Positions 1 through 8,641 of a stretch of DNA of 64,000 bases are shown one piece after another. Position 1 is the first letter of the stretch. Every line of letters begins with the position of its first letter. The position numbers and the translations under genes were made by a program. The stretch spans positions 43,710-107,709 of the forward strand of contig NZ_JACJRQ010000027.1 in the NCBI RefSeq assembly GCF_014697355.1, written 5' to 3'. Source of the DNA: Nostoc calcicola FACHB-3891 (GTDB taxonomy: Bacteria; Cyanobacteriota; Cyanobacteriia; Cyanobacteriales; Nostocaceae). A model generated the notes under the pieces. The model worked only from the letters and a program-made list of their open reading frames with translations. It did not search any database and was not told the origin of the DNA.

Positions 1-1546
1 GATTCTCAAAAACAAATGGTTTATCTGTCGGTTCAATCCACCCAGTAACATGAGCGTACTGACCGGGACCACCCGATTGTTTTTTGAATCGGTAGTCAAA
101 GGTAGCTTTTTGTCCAATAGTTTCCCGGTACGCCACAGCGGGAGTACCAACATAAACTTCAGCATTGTATTCCCGTTGAATGCGCTCTAGGTAGATTTCT
201 AGGTGTAGTTCACCCATCCCAGAAATTAGGGTTGCTCCTGATTCTGGGTCGATGCTCAAGCGGAAGGTGGGGTCTTCCCGTTGAAAGCGGTTGAGTGCTT
301 TGGAAAGGCGATCGCTATCTTCCTGTTTTTTGGGCGTAATTGCCAGGGTAATCACTGGTTCCGGCACAAACATTTTTTCCAGAGATACTAATGTTTCTCC
401 GGTACATAATGTATCACCAGAGGCACAATCTACACCCAAGAGAGCAACAATATCCCCAGCAACTGCAACTTTCACCTCTTCGCGCTTGTTGGCGTGCATT
501 CTCACCAAGCGACCGATTTGCACCCGTTGTTGTGTACGGGAGTTATGGACGGTATCACCCGCCTTTAATGTCCCAGAGTAAATACGAGTGTAGGTCAACT
601 GCCCGAAGGACTCTAGGGTGAGTTTGAATGCCAAAGCCACCAAGGAAGCATCGGGGTTAGGGTGGACACTCAGGGATTCTGCGGTTTTGACTACTTCTCT
701 ATCCACCGGAGATGGTAGATAAAGAGCGATCGCATCTAACAGATTTTGCACACCCTTGTTTTTGAATGCTGAACCCAGCAGTACCGGTGTCAGTTCCAGA
801 CTCAAGGTTGCTTGGCGGATGGTTTCCCAAATCAGTTCTTGGGGAATCTCTTTACCTGACAACAACATTTCGGTCATCGGTTCCGAGAACAGCGACAAAG
901 CATCTAGCAATTTCTCGCGTACTTGTTGTGCCTCCTCTACCAGAGTGTCGGGAATTGGCTGTTTTAGCCAATTTTCCCCGTTTTCACCCCCAAAGTAGTG
1001 AGCGGTCATTTCCACCAGGTCAATTACACCTTGGAATTGGTCTTCACTACCGATGGGATATTGCAGCAAGACAGCGTTTAATTGTAGGCGATCGCGGATT
1101 GCCTGTACTACACGAAACGGATTTGCACCCATCCGATCCATCTTGTTGATGAATGCCAAACGGGGCACGCGGTAGCGTTTCATCTGCCGATCCACTGTGA
1201 TGGACTGGGATTGAACGCCCGCCACGGCACACAGCACCATCACTGCCCCATCCAGTACCCGCAGGGCACGCTCTACTTCAATCGTGAAATCAACATGTCC
1301 TGGTGTATCAATTAAATTGATTTGGGTCTCATACCACTGACAGGTTGTCGCTGCCGAGGTAATGGTAATACCATGTAGCTTTTCCTCCGGCATAAAGTCC
1401 ATCGTTGCACCTTTGCCGCCTCCCTTCACCTCCTCAATAGCATGGATTCTGCCTGTGTAGAAGAGAATTCGCTCTGATAGCGTAGTTTTACCAGAGTCGA
1501 TGTGGGCAGAAATACCAATATTGCGGACGCGTTCTCGGGGAATCAT
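1..1546 (-). CDS. fusA: Elongation factor G paralogue, 3' end cut by window edge
   Basis: Translational GTPase that drives ribosome translocation in the cytoplasm. The reverse strand is open from ATG at 1546 to the window edge (about 515 codons); the C-terminal domains IV-V are mostly outside. The N-terminus reads MIPRERVRNIGISAHIDSGK, so the P-loop is AHIDSGKT. Next come the switch I segment HGITITSAATTC, the G3 motif DTPGHVDFT and the G4 motif NKMD, then domain II and the start of domain III (GMGELHLEIYLERIQREY). The SGKTTLSERILFYTGRI stretch and the inserted KGGGKG before the MDFMPEE segment differ from the usual bacterial AGKTTTTERILYYTG form. They recall the second, mitochondrial-like EF-G type found in some bacteria. 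It is not flanked by rpsL, rpsG or tufA within the window. EF-G family membership is certain; that it is a second paralogue is inference. Confidence 0.9.
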   Translation of the reverse strand, partial: MIPRERVRNIGISAHIDSGKTTLSERILFYTGRIHAIEEVKGGGKGATMDFMPEEKLHGITITSAATTCQWYETQINLIDTPGHVDFTIEVERALRVLDGAVMVLCAVAGVQSQSITVDRQMKRYRVPRLAFINKMDRMGANPFRVVQAIRDRLQLNAVLLQYPIGSEDQFQGVIDLVEMTAHYFGGENGENWLKQPIPDTLVEEAQQVREKLLDALSLFSEPMTEMLLSGKEIPQELIWETIRQATLSLELTPVLLGSAFKNKGVQNLLDAIALYLPSPVDREVVKTAESLSVHPNPDASLVALAFKLTLESFGQLTYTRIYSGTLKAGDTVHNSRTQQRVQIGRLVRMHANKREEVKVAVAGDIVALLGVDCASGDTLCTGETLVSLEKMFVPEPVITLAITPKKQEDSDRLSKALNRFQREDPTFRLSIDPESGATLISGMGELHLEIYLERIQREYNAEVYVGTPAVAYRETIGQKATFDYRFKKQSGGPGQYAHVTGWIEPTDKPFVFEN

Positions 1547-1577
1547 AAAATTTCCTTTTTGTTCAAGCGACAAACAG

Positions 1578-1595
1578 TCACCGTTGAGACGGTGA
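1578..1595. promoter_or_regulatory. Hairpin in the EF-G leader
   Basis: A perfect 7-bp inverted repeat (TCACCGT, loop TGAG, ACGGTGA) lies about 32 bases upstream of the EF-G start codon. It is positioned to fold in the 5' leader RNA. A regulatory role is only inferred; no T-run follows it. Confidence 0.35.
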
Positions 1596-1619
1596 TATAT
1601 TTTGTATTATATATGTAGT

Positions 1620-1860
1620 ATTAAGAAAAGAAAAGGCTGATAATACAGAAATACGACTTACGTAAAATTATGAAAAAACGTAGACGCACAGCGGCTTGCC
1701 ACAGGCTACCGCAAAGTACGCACACGTACCCATTCGGGGAAGCAAGCTACGCAAAGCCTCTCGTAGAGAAGTAGCTTCCCGCAGGGTAGGACACGCGTAG
1801 CGTTTTGCAGAGAAGAAATAAGAACTTCAGAGAGTTTTTTTTGACTTGACAAATATCCTC
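1620..1860. repeat. Nostoc-type dispersed repeat cluster between EF-G and the GGDEF gene
   Basis: No gene is seen here. Around 1675-1810 lies GC-rich, partly palindromic sequence with the phrases GCTACGCAAAGCC, GTAGCTTCCCGCAGGG and GACACGCGTAGCG, unlike the AT-rich flanks. It matches the general style of short dispersed repeats scattered through Nostocales genomes; a second example sits at about 8450-8580. Confidence 0.5.
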
Positions 1861-3645
1861 TTAGAATTTTGCAGCACAAACCCACCGATTGCGTCCTTGT
1901 TCTTTAGCTTTATACAAAGCTTTATCGGCTGCATCAACTAACTCTTGAGCAGAACTTTTAGTTGTTGGGATTCGAGTCGCCACACCTAAACTGACGGTGA
2001 CAAAATATTGAGAGCTATTTTTTTTTGTATGAGAAATCTTTAATTTTTCAATCGACTGATGAATCAACTTAGTTACTTTAATAGCGCCTGATTCGTTCGT
2101 ATTGGGCAAAAGGACAATAAATTCTTCACCACCGTAACGAGCTAATAGATCTGTAGGACGCTTTAATACAGTTTGTGCTGCACTAGCAACTTGTATTAAG
2201 CATTCATCCCCTGCTAAGTGTCCATAATAATCGTTATAATCTTTGAAATAGTCAATATCCAATAAAATTAAAGATAAATAATTCCCCGTTTGTTTTAATC
2301 GATTCCATTCTCGCTCTAAAAATTCATCAAAACAACGACGGTTAGCTATTTTCGTTAGACCATCTAGCTTACTAAGTTTTTCTAACTTAGAATTTGCCAC
2401 TTCTAAAGCATGATTTGCTTGAATCAATTGATTAGCTTGTAAGCGAGACTGCTCTAATAATTCTGAATGTTCTAAAGCCACATTAAACTGACCTGCTAAT
2501 TGGCGGATAAACTTAATTTCCAACGTTTTCCAGTCCCGTGAGCAACGGCATTGATGAACGCATAGTAATCCCCATAAAGTTTTTCCTTTCATTAGAGGTA
2601 CAACAATTTGCGCCTTGATTTTAAATTGCTCTAGCACTAGAAGGTGACAATCTTTTATCCCAGCTTGATAAATATTTGATAATACCTGTATACGTCCTTG
2701 GTGATAAGCAACTGCATATTTTTCAGCAAAACAACGATCCTGCACTATTATGCCAATCACCGAATCACAATCAGGCAATACATTCTCAGAGACAAATTCA
2801 CCGGAGGTATAGTTTGATTCAGGATAGAATCGAAAGATCCCGACGCGATCTGCGCGGAGAGCTTTACGAACTTCTCGTACAGTTGTCTTAAACAAAGTGT
2901 CTAAATTTAGAGATTCACGAATTTCAGCGACTAAATTAAACACAATCTCCTGCTGCTGATTGGCTTTATGTAGTTCTGCTGCTTTTTGTTCTGCTTGAGC
3001 TAACAATTCTGCTTGTTTGACTGCAAATCCTAAGTGTGTTGCAATTTGAGACAGAAATTGTATTTCTAATTTTTTCCATTCATGTGGCTGTGAATGCTGA
3101 TAAGCAGCAAGTACTCCCCACAGTTTTTTTCCCACAAAAATTGGTGCTGTTGCATAAGCTCGAATATGGAACTGTTCTAAAATTTCTAAATGGCATTGAG
3201 ATAACCCTGTTGAGTAGACATCTGAAACTACCAAAGTTTCATTATTACGATAACGTCCACCTTGATGTTCTTGTAGATAAGAGTCATTCCAAACTGTATT
3301 TTTTCCTAATGTATCTACATCATCCCATCCAGGCTCTGCAAACTCAAAGTCGTTGACAAATTCTCCACCCCAGTCATTATGGAAACGATAGACGGCAATC
3401 CGCTCAACGCGGAGTAACTTACAAGTTTCTTTAGTGGCTGTACGAAAAATTGTTTCTAACTCCAGAGAAGCTCGGATTTTGCTAATGACTCTATAAAGCG
3501 CCTTTTCTTGGTCTTCTAGTTGGTGAATTTGAACATTTTTGTCATGCAATTGAGCTTTTAAATCACTAACACTAGGCTGTCCTAAAAGTTTACAGAATAA
3601 ATCAGCAGATATTTTGGTGATGTTATGTAAAAGTTTTTCTAACAT
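1861..3645 (-). CDS. Tandem cyanobacteriochrome-type GAF diguanylate cyclase (GAF-GAF-GGDEF)
   Basis: Predicted soluble photosensor making cyclic di-GMP, 594 aa. After a short coiled N-terminus (about 1-50) come two GAF domains (about 55-210 and 235-400) and a GGDEF domain (about 425-590). GAF1 has the bilin-attachment dyad Cys151-His152 (SQCHLEILEQF). GAF2 has both Cys333-His334 (KDCHLLVLEQF) and a DXCF motif at 303-306 (DRCF), the second-cysteine signature of blue/violet-absorbing cyanobacteriochromes. The cyclase has the active-site GGEEF at 505-509 and an inhibitory-site RxxD at 496-499 with the usual five-residue spacing, so it should be catalytically active and feedback-inhibited. No EAL domain and no membrane segment are present. 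It is monocistronic. Domain calls are firm; chromophore binding and colour are inferred from motifs. It could also be a non-photoactive GAF sensor. Confidence 0.9.
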   Translation of the reverse strand: MLEKLLHNITKISADLFCKLLGQPSVSDLKAQLHDKNVQIHQLEDQEKALYRVISKIRASLELETIFRTATKETCKLLRVERIAVYRFHNDWGGEFVNDFEFAEPGWDDVDTLGKNTVWNDSYLQEHQGGRYRNNETLVVSDVYSTGLSQCHLEILEQFHIRAYATAPIFVGKKLWGVLAAYQHSQPHEWKKLEIQFLSQIATHLGFAVKQAELLAQAEQKAAELHKANQQQEIVFNLVAEIRESLNLDTLFKTTVREVRKALRADRVGIFRFYPESNYTSGEFVSENVLPDCDSVIGIIVQDRCFAEKYAVAYHQGRIQVLSNIYQAGIKDCHLLVLEQFKIKAQIVVPLMKGKTLWGLLCVHQCRCSRDWKTLEIKFIRQLAGQFNVALEHSELLEQSRLQANQLIQANHALEVANSKLEKLSKLDGLTKIANRRCFDEFLEREWNRLKQTGNYLSLILLDIDYFKDYNDYYGHLAGDECLIQVASAAQTVLKRPTDLLARYGGEEFIVLLPNTNESGAIKVTKLIHQSIEKLKISHTKKNSSQYFVTVSLGVATRIPTTKSSAQELVDAADKALYKAKEQGRNRWVCAAKF

Positions 3646-4033
3646 AAAAAGGAGAATTTAAATTATTTTACGTTTAAAAATAAGGCAGTAACCTCTATAA
3701 TAAGGTAATTATTTTGACTTGATATTAACTGATACCAAAGCTTTCTTTAAGTCTAACTCTGTGACAAATTATTCTGTTAAAAGATTCAATTAAAATACCA
3801 AGCATAATACTTGCTGTTTATTAGTATTCTAGACCCATTGGTAACAAGTTAAAAATACGTAAATTTTCTCAATGAGATAATCAGATTGTTGTAATTACCA
3901 CAATTATTACGTAAAGCCGTACCACACAAAAAACAAAGTAGTATGTACAAGAAAAGACTGAGAATACAGAAAAACTGTTGATGCTTACCCTTGCTGAGTT
4001 TAAAATAGGTATTCAAGCGGAGGAAATAAAAGC
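3646..4033. other. AT-rich intergenic region
   Basis: A gap of 388 bases between the divergent GGDEF gene and the macro-domain remnant. It is AT-rich and should hold both promoters, but I see no clear box or stable hairpin. A phrase near 3950 (AGACTGAGAATACAG) resembles one near 1632 (AGGCTGATAATACAG), perhaps a minor dispersed repeat. Confidence 0.4.
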
Positions 4034-4417
4034 TTGAAACTGATATTAGTAGCTCCCGACTTGTTATTGTGTGCAGCCTTTCAAGAGAATTTTAATTACT
4101 TACCTAATGTAGAAGTAGTGAATAACTATTTCGAGTGGTTGCCAGATTTTGATTGTCTGGTTAGCCCTGCGAACTCTTTTGGAACGATGGATGGTGGCAT
4201 AGATGCTGCTATTATCCGTTTCTTTGGTCGTTCGTTGATGGCAAGAGTGCAGCAGCGTATTCTTGAGGATTATTTGGGCGAACAGCCTGTGGGAACATCT
4301 ATGATTGTCGAAACAGGTCATCACAAGCATCATTTTTTGTATCCACCCAAGCGTCTCAATTGTATAGTTGCAGCCGAAAGACAACTTCAGATATGGGAAG
4401 GAGGAGATTCTAGGTAA
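4034..4417 (+). pseudogene. Truncated macro-domain (ADP-ribose-binding-like) protein
   Basis: The 127-residue reading frame starts at TTG 4034 behind a GGAGGA ribosome site. It reads MKLILVAPDLLLCAAF, then FDCLVSPANSFGTMDGG and IDAAIIRFFG, then GEQPVGTSMIVETG. This is the N-terminal and middle part of a cyanobacterial macro domain, a fold that binds ADP-ribose or related ligands. Family members of about 170-180 aa normally continue past an (A/T)PTMRVP-like segment into a C-terminal GTG-loop. Here the match stops at HHFLYPP, and the last 25 or so residues look unrelated. About a third of the fold, including the second ligand loop, is missing. I call it a decayed or deleted gene; a short functional variant cannot be excluded. 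It lies 58 bases before the uridine phosphorylase start and may be co-transcribed with it. Confidence 0.6.
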
Positions 4418-4475
4418 AGTCTTAAAAAAGACCCTGGCGTGGTATCCTGCTGGGGCGATCGCTATTCTTAACGCT

Positions 4476-5258
4476 ATGCCAAATAAACGCTTCTATCACA
4501 TTGGCTTTGGACAAGATGATTTAGGTTCATCGCCTCCCACCATAGCCTTATTATCTGGCGACCCAGAGCGATCGCGTCTCATCGCTCAAACTTATTTACA
4601 AGATGTACGCTTGTTATCGGAAAATCGCGGACTCAATAGTTATGTGGGATTTTTACCTAATGGTCGCAGTATCTTATCTGCTACTAGTGGTATGGGTGCG
4701 CCTTCATTAAGTATTGTTGTAAATGAGTTGGTACAAGTAGGAATCCGGCAAATTATTCGCATTGGAACTTGTGGTTCCATTCAACCCCATATCACTGTCG
4801 GTAGCGTTGTTATTAGTAGTGCAGCATTGTGTCGCCAAGGTGCAGCAAATGACATTGCACCTGTGGAATATCCAGCCGCAACTGACCCGTTTTTGACAGT
4901 CGCTTTAGTTAAAGCCGCACAAGAATTAAAAGTTGAGTATTACTTAGGAATTACGGCATCAGTCGATACTTTTTATGAAGGACAAGAACGCAGGGATTCG
5001 GCAAATCCAAATTTAATGCGATCGCTGCATGGTATTACAGAAGAATATCGGCGATTAAATATCTTGAATTATGAGATGGAATGCGGCACGCTGTTTAAAA
5101 TGGCGGGAGTATATAATTTTGCTGCCGCAGCTATTTGTGGTGTAGTTGCTGGACGTACTGTTAGTGAAAATATCATTTTAGAACAACAGGATATTGCTGT
5201 AAAAAATGCGATCGCCACTGCTATATATGCAGCAGCAACCTTTGAGTCGGCAAATTAA
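4476..5258 (+). CDS. udp: Uridine phosphorylase-like nucleoside phosphorylase
   Basis: Predicted cytoplasmic pyrimidine-salvage enzyme splitting uridine (or a related nucleoside) with phosphate to base and ribose-1-phosphate. From ATG 4476 the product is 260 aa, close to E. coli Udp. It begins MPNKRFYHIGFGQDDLGSS and carries the phosphate-site SGDPERSR, the RIGTCGSIQPHITVGSVVIS core, the ASVDTFYEGQERRDS loop and the nucleoside-binding YEMECGTLF segment. The frame is open upstream to 4368, but that extension has no family similarity and overlaps the macro-domain remnant, so the internal ATG is preferred; its ribosome site is weak. Purine specificity is less likely because the QERRD and YEMEC segments follow the uridine type. 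Confidence 0.85.
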   Translation: MPNKRFYHIGFGQDDLGSSPPTIALLSGDPERSRLIAQTYLQDVRLLSENRGLNSYVGFLPNGRSILSATSGMGAPSLSIVVNELVQVGIRQIIRIGTCGSIQPHITVGSVVISSAALCRQGAANDIAPVEYPAATDPFLTVALVKAAQELKVEYYLGITASVDTFYEGQERRDSANPNLMRSLHGITEEYRRLNILNYEMECGTLFKMAGVYNFAAAAICGVVAGRTVSENIILEQQDIAVKNAIATAIYAAATFESAN

Positions 5259-5583
5259 TAAGGGAGTGGGGAAAAGAGATTTTCATTCCTCCCTACTTCT
5301 CATTCGGTATTTTTAAGGCAGTCAATCACGGGAAAATCTCACAAACAAACATAAAAAAGGTTTTTTCCCTACTCCCTACTCCCCACTCCCTTTTTCAAAT
5401 ATTGACTCAAACGTTGGATTCTCAGTAGTTTTATCATGTCTTTATCTAATCTTTAATTTTTTAATCAGTAATTCTAGTTAATATAAATAAAAAGATAAAA
5501 GTGCAAATAAACATCCATAAATCAATCTATTTGAGTGATTCACATATTAATAAATATTGAAGTAATTGGGAAATTAAGATAAG
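5259..5583. other. Intergenic region with low-complexity inverted pyrimidine/purine runs
   Basis: A gap of 325 bases. The first part holds GGGAGTGGGGAAAAGAGA and later CCCTACTCCCTACTCCCC, complementary purine and pyrimidine runs that could pair as a loose terminator for the phosphorylase gene. The remainder is AT-rich and probably holds the promoter of the next gene. Confidence 0.35.
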
Positions 5584-6159
5584 ATGAATAATGTTTGGAG
5601 GCATGGTATTAAAACCATTAATTTCAGTGCGATTGCACTCATGCCGACACTAGTCTTTTTAGTATTATTTAATCAAGCATCAATTGGAGATCCAGGAGCG
5701 TGTTTCATGGTCACCTCTTCTGGTGAAACCGTTGGATTGGCAAGGCTTTGTGGTGGTACAACCGCAAAGCCTTCAGACGCACCTCCAGAGGACAAAGTTT
5801 TTCGGGTTCCCATCAAACGCCGCTTTGGTGGAACTCCCATAGTTGATGTCACTTTCAACGAGAAAAAAACCTTTGAAATGATTGTAGATACAGGTGCTAG
5901 TGCTACTGTGATTACTCGAAATATGGCAAGTAGCCTGCAACTCAAAACTACAGGTATCCTACAAGCTCAAATTGCTGATGGTAGCGAAGTCCAATTTTCA
6001 ACCAGTAAGGTAAAATCTATTACAGTAGGTGGAGTTATAGCGAATAATCTTCAAGTAGCGATCGCTCCACAAGCTGACATTGGGCTACTAGGTCACGATT
6101 TTTTTGGTAACTACGATATCAAGATTTTAGAGAAAGAGGTGCAATTTCATCACCGCTAG
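5584..6159 (+). CDS. Retropepsin-like aspartyl protease family protein, exported
   Basis: Small single-domain aspartyl protease of clan AA, 191 aa. An N-terminal hydrophobic segment (about residues 14-33, INFSAIALMPTLVFLVLF) should act as a signal anchor. The catalytic motif is DTGAS (about residue 101) within FEMIVDTGASATVITRNMA, and a downstream hydrophobic-hydrophobic-Gly element (ADIGLLGHDFFGNYDIKI) completes the retropepsin-like fold. It would work as a homodimer, as each chain has one catalytic Asp. Family relatives are periplasmic or membrane-anchored proteases of unknown substrate. Monocistronic; the region at 6160-6340 after it contains no gene. Confidence 0.8.
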   Translation: MNNVWRHGIKTINFSAIALMPTLVFLVLFNQASIGDPGACFMVTSSGETVGLARLCGGTTAKPSDAPPEDKVFRVPIKRRFGGTPIVDVTFNEKKTFEMIVDTGASATVITRNMASSLQLKTTGILQAQIADGSEVQFSTSKVKSITVGGVIANNLQVAIAPQADIGLLGHDFFGNYDIKILEKEVQFHHR

Positions 6160-6299
6160 CTTGTAGGCATGGTTAAACGTATTCGACTTTACCTCCTGAT
6201 TTGTTTCTCGAAGGATGTCGGGTGATTTTTTAGTGTGGAATTATCAAAAACAAAATCAAGCAAGTAATTTGCCGTATTTTCACGTGAATATTTATTAAA

Positions 6300-6560
6300 A
6301 AATAAAAAACAGGAGTCAGAATACAGAATTCAGAATACCCTACCCATAAAGGGATAGAGTTTTAATACGAGAATATTTTAATTTTTTCGCCCACCAGGGG
6401 CGGGGTTTTAACCAATATTCGTCACCCACTCGTACAGAATTCATGCTGAATTCTGACCGGAGGCGGAGCGTCTCCGGCTCCGCTCCTGAGTTCTGAATTC
6501 TTCTTATAAATTTATACATTAATCTTAACCATTTCTTAGCTTTTACTGAGACTGGATGTG
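6300..6560 (-). repeat. Dispersed repeat, copy A (inverted relative to copy B at 8345-8630)
   Basis: Bounded by GAATTC-rich tandem words, this block contains CCCATAAAGGGATAGAGTTT, AATTTTTTC and GTTTTAACCAATATTCGTCA, then ACAGAATTCATGCTGAATTC. The same words recur in inverted orientation at about 8345-8630. An open frame across it (6340-6564 reverse) is low-complexity repeat translation, not a gene. The rest of the gap 6160-6685 shows no gene. Confidence 0.6.
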
Positions 6561-6685
6561 CCATTGTAAAGAATCAATGAAGAGTAATTCACAGCCAAAC
6601 GGCGTAAATTGCCACCAAACTCCTGTCAAATAATTAAATTACGAATCTTACATTCGTATCAAACTCATAGATTCCTTTTTCAGAT

Positions 6686-7144
6686 ATGCTAACCAAAAAC
6701 TTAGTTTCATCGTTAACACTAGGTATGGCATTGACGGCGATACCAGCTTATGCATTAGCAGCGCCAACACCGAACTTGTATGAACTGCAAGGGCAAAATG
6801 TCAATGTTACTTACTCAACAACAAGTTTTGATGGCACGCCTCGTTTAAACTATAAAGACCAGCAACGGACATTACAATTTGTGGGAGATCAAATCCGTAC
6901 TGCCAAGGTAGAAATTGGTACGCTGGTAACGGTGACTCTTTATAAAACAAGAGATAATGGCTATGTCACGTTTAGCTTGCTTTTGCCTCCTGTGAATCTT
7001 GGACAAGGTAACGAGTCTAAAATCGTGACTAAAGGTATTACAACTGTCAACCGCTTTTCTAAGATTTATGAATCTCAACAAGGGCAGACAAAGTTTTACA
7101 CAATAATTCCTTTATCTGGTACAGCTCAAGCTGTGGCGTTTTAA
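6686..7144 (+). CDS. Small exported protein of unknown function
   Basis: A 152-residue protein with a classical signal peptide (MLTKNLVSSLTLGMALTAIP, then AYALAAP, likely cleavage after ALA). The mature part is rich in Thr, Val and Gly with alternating beta-strand pattern and no cysteine, suggesting a small periplasmic or outer-membrane-associated beta protein. I do not recognise the family. The next gene converges from the other strand 97 bases downstream, with an inverted repeat (GATTTTGGATTTTGGATT at 7168-7192 against AATCTAAAATCCAAAATTG at 7208-7227) that could terminate both. Confidence 0.7.
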   Translation: MLTKNLVSSLTLGMALTAIPAYALAAPTPNLYELQGQNVNVTYSTTSFDGTPRLNYKDQQRTLQFVGDQIRTAKVEIGTLVTVTLYKTRDNGYVTFSLLLPPVNLGQGNESKIVTKGITTVNRFSKIYESQQGQTKFYTIIPLSGTAQAVAF

Positions 7145-7167
7145 GTATTTCAAAACGGAGTGATTAA

Positions 7168-7227
7168 TCGATTTTGGATTTTGGATTTTGGATTAAACAA
7201 ACAATCTCAAATCTAAAATCCAAAATT
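7168..7227. terminator. Possible bidirectional terminator hairpin
   Basis: Complementary arms (ATTTTGGATTTTGGATT and AATCTAAAATCCAAAAT) separated by about 17 bases lie between two convergent genes. The same TCCAAAATCTAAAATC words recur at 62705-62735, so it may equally be a dispersed repeat. Confidence 0.4.
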
Positions 7228-7241
7228 GAATCACTCCCTGA

Positions 7242-8339
7242 CTAACTTTGAAGATAAACCTCCAAGCTAGGTACATCAACCCAACTGCTTGTTTCGTGGG
7301 ATTTATGAGATAAATCCATTAATAGCTGAGAATAAACTCCTTCTCGCAGGGATGGTATTGTTTGCTGCTTTTGGTCAATTCCCTGCACCCATTGGTCTAT
7401 GACGCGAATAAATGCAGAAATCCGACCATCGGCGTAATTTTGGGGAAAAATTAATCGATTTGGTATTTCTATTTCTGTGAGAGGTTTATCTGGCTGGGAA
7501 CCCCAAACACGAAAGCCGTGTATGTAATCTTTTTGATTTTCACTACCTACAATTAAAGTACCGCGATCGCCATATACTTCTATCCAATGGGTTCTTGTTG
7601 CGCGAACAACCGCACTGATGGTAACTTGGCAAGGTGTACCATCTGCTAATTCCAGGGTTAATATACAATTGTCATCTGTATTTACTGGCTTTGATTGTTG
7701 GTTTATCGGGTCAATTCGCGTCGGAATTGCAGTAGTCAAATGGGCGTTTAATTTACGAACTGGGCCGAATAACCAGTGAATATAATCGAAGGCGTGGGAA
7801 CCCAAAGACCCCAATGCACCGCCTCCTTTTTCTTTGTCAGAATACCAATTCCAAGGACGGGAAGCATCAGCACGAGAAGAACCTAACCAATCAATTTTAA
7901 TTAGACGCAAGTTACCCACATAATCTGCTGACAAAAGTTCAGCAAATAATTGCCATCCTGGTACAAAGCGAAATTCAAAATCTACAGTGGCAATCAGGCC
8001 TTTTTCTTTAGCTAACTGATAAAGTTCTTTGGCTTCATTTGCATTTAAAGCTATGGGTTTTTCTAGTAGTAAATGTTTGCCAGCTTCCAGGACAGTTTTT
8101 GCCATTTCATAGTGCAAAAACGGCGGCGTAGAAATGCTGACTGCTTGGACTTCTGGTAATGCCACAATATCTGCAAGCGTGTCGCAAGCATGGGGAATAT
8201 TATGGGATTCTGCTATGGCTTTGGCTTGATTGATATCTCGGTGATAAACAGCAACTACCTCGGTGCGAGGATGTGCTTGGAATCCAGGAATGTGGACTTT
8301 TTGACCAAATCCGGTACCAGCGATCGCAACCCCAATCAT
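7242..8339 (-). CDS. Gfo/Idh/MocA family NAD(P)-dependent oxidoreductase
   Basis: Predicted cytoplasmic dehydrogenase acting on a sugar or inositol-like substrate, 365 aa. The N-terminal Rossmann fold begins MIGVAIAGTGFGQKVHIPGF (GxGxxG), and the family EKP motif is present (GKHLLLEKPIALNANEAKEL), where Lys is the expected catalytic residue. The C-terminal alpha/beta domain holds GGGALGSLGSHAFDYIHWLFG with the conserved substrate-site His. It is not in the inositol island (25 kb away) and its substrate is unknown. It is different from the IolW-like member at 46085-47128, which has another N-terminus and active-site spacing. Confidence 0.88.
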   Translation of the reverse strand: MIGVAIAGTGFGQKVHIPGFQAHPRTEVVAVYHRDINQAKAIAESHNIPHACDTLADIVALPEVQAVSISTPPFLHYEMAKTVLEAGKHLLLEKPIALNANEAKELYQLAKEKGLIATVDFEFRFVPGWQLFAELLSADYVGNLRLIKIDWLGSSRADASRPWNWYSDKEKGGGALGSLGSHAFDYIHWLFGPVRKLNAHLTTAIPTRIDPINQQSKPVNTDDNCILTLELADGTPCQVTISAVVRATRTHWIEVYGDRGTLIVGSENQKDYIHGFRVWGSQPDKPLTEIEIPNRLIFPQNYADGRISAFIRVIDQWVQGIDQKQQTIPSLREGVYSQLLMDLSHKSHETSSWVDVPSLEVYLQS

Positions 8340-8344
8340 CTTAT

Positions 8345-8640
8345 CTTGACTCCGATGTTTATTGAACAGAATTCAGAACTCAGGAGTCAGAATTCAGTAT
8401 GAATTCTGTATGACTGGGTAATGAATATTGGTTTAAAACCGGACAATTCTTGGAGACGCACTCGCGTTCGTCCCGCTACGCTAACGCCCGCAAGTGGCGC
8501 GAAACTAGGATGAAATTTTTTCACTCATTTAAAACTCTATCCCTTCCCTACGGGACGTTGCGCGTAGCTTACTTCCCTGTAAAAGTACATGGGTAGAGTA
8601 TTCTGAATTCTGACTCCTGACTCCTGACTCCTTTTTATTA
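8345..8640 (+). repeat. Dispersed repeat, copy B, with a GC-rich repeat inside
   Basis: Inverted counterpart of the block at 6300-6560: it shares GGGTAATGAATATTGGTTT, AAAACTCTATCCCTT and flanking GAATTC/TGACTCCTGA words. Between them is inserted a GC-rich stretch (8450-8505, GACGCACTCGCGTTCGTCCC, then GCTACGCTAACGCCCGCAAG) and a second one at 8548-8575. No gene is seen. Confidence 0.6.
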
Positions 8641-8641
8641 T

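Noticed and set aside
291..1149. Forward-strand open frames at the left edge
   Set aside because: They are antisense shadows of the EF-G gene, whose reverse frame is open with all G-motifs.
6340..6564. 74-residue reverse open frame
   Set aside because: It lies wholly within a dispersed repeat whose words recur at 8345-8640, and its residues are low-complexity translations of that repeat.
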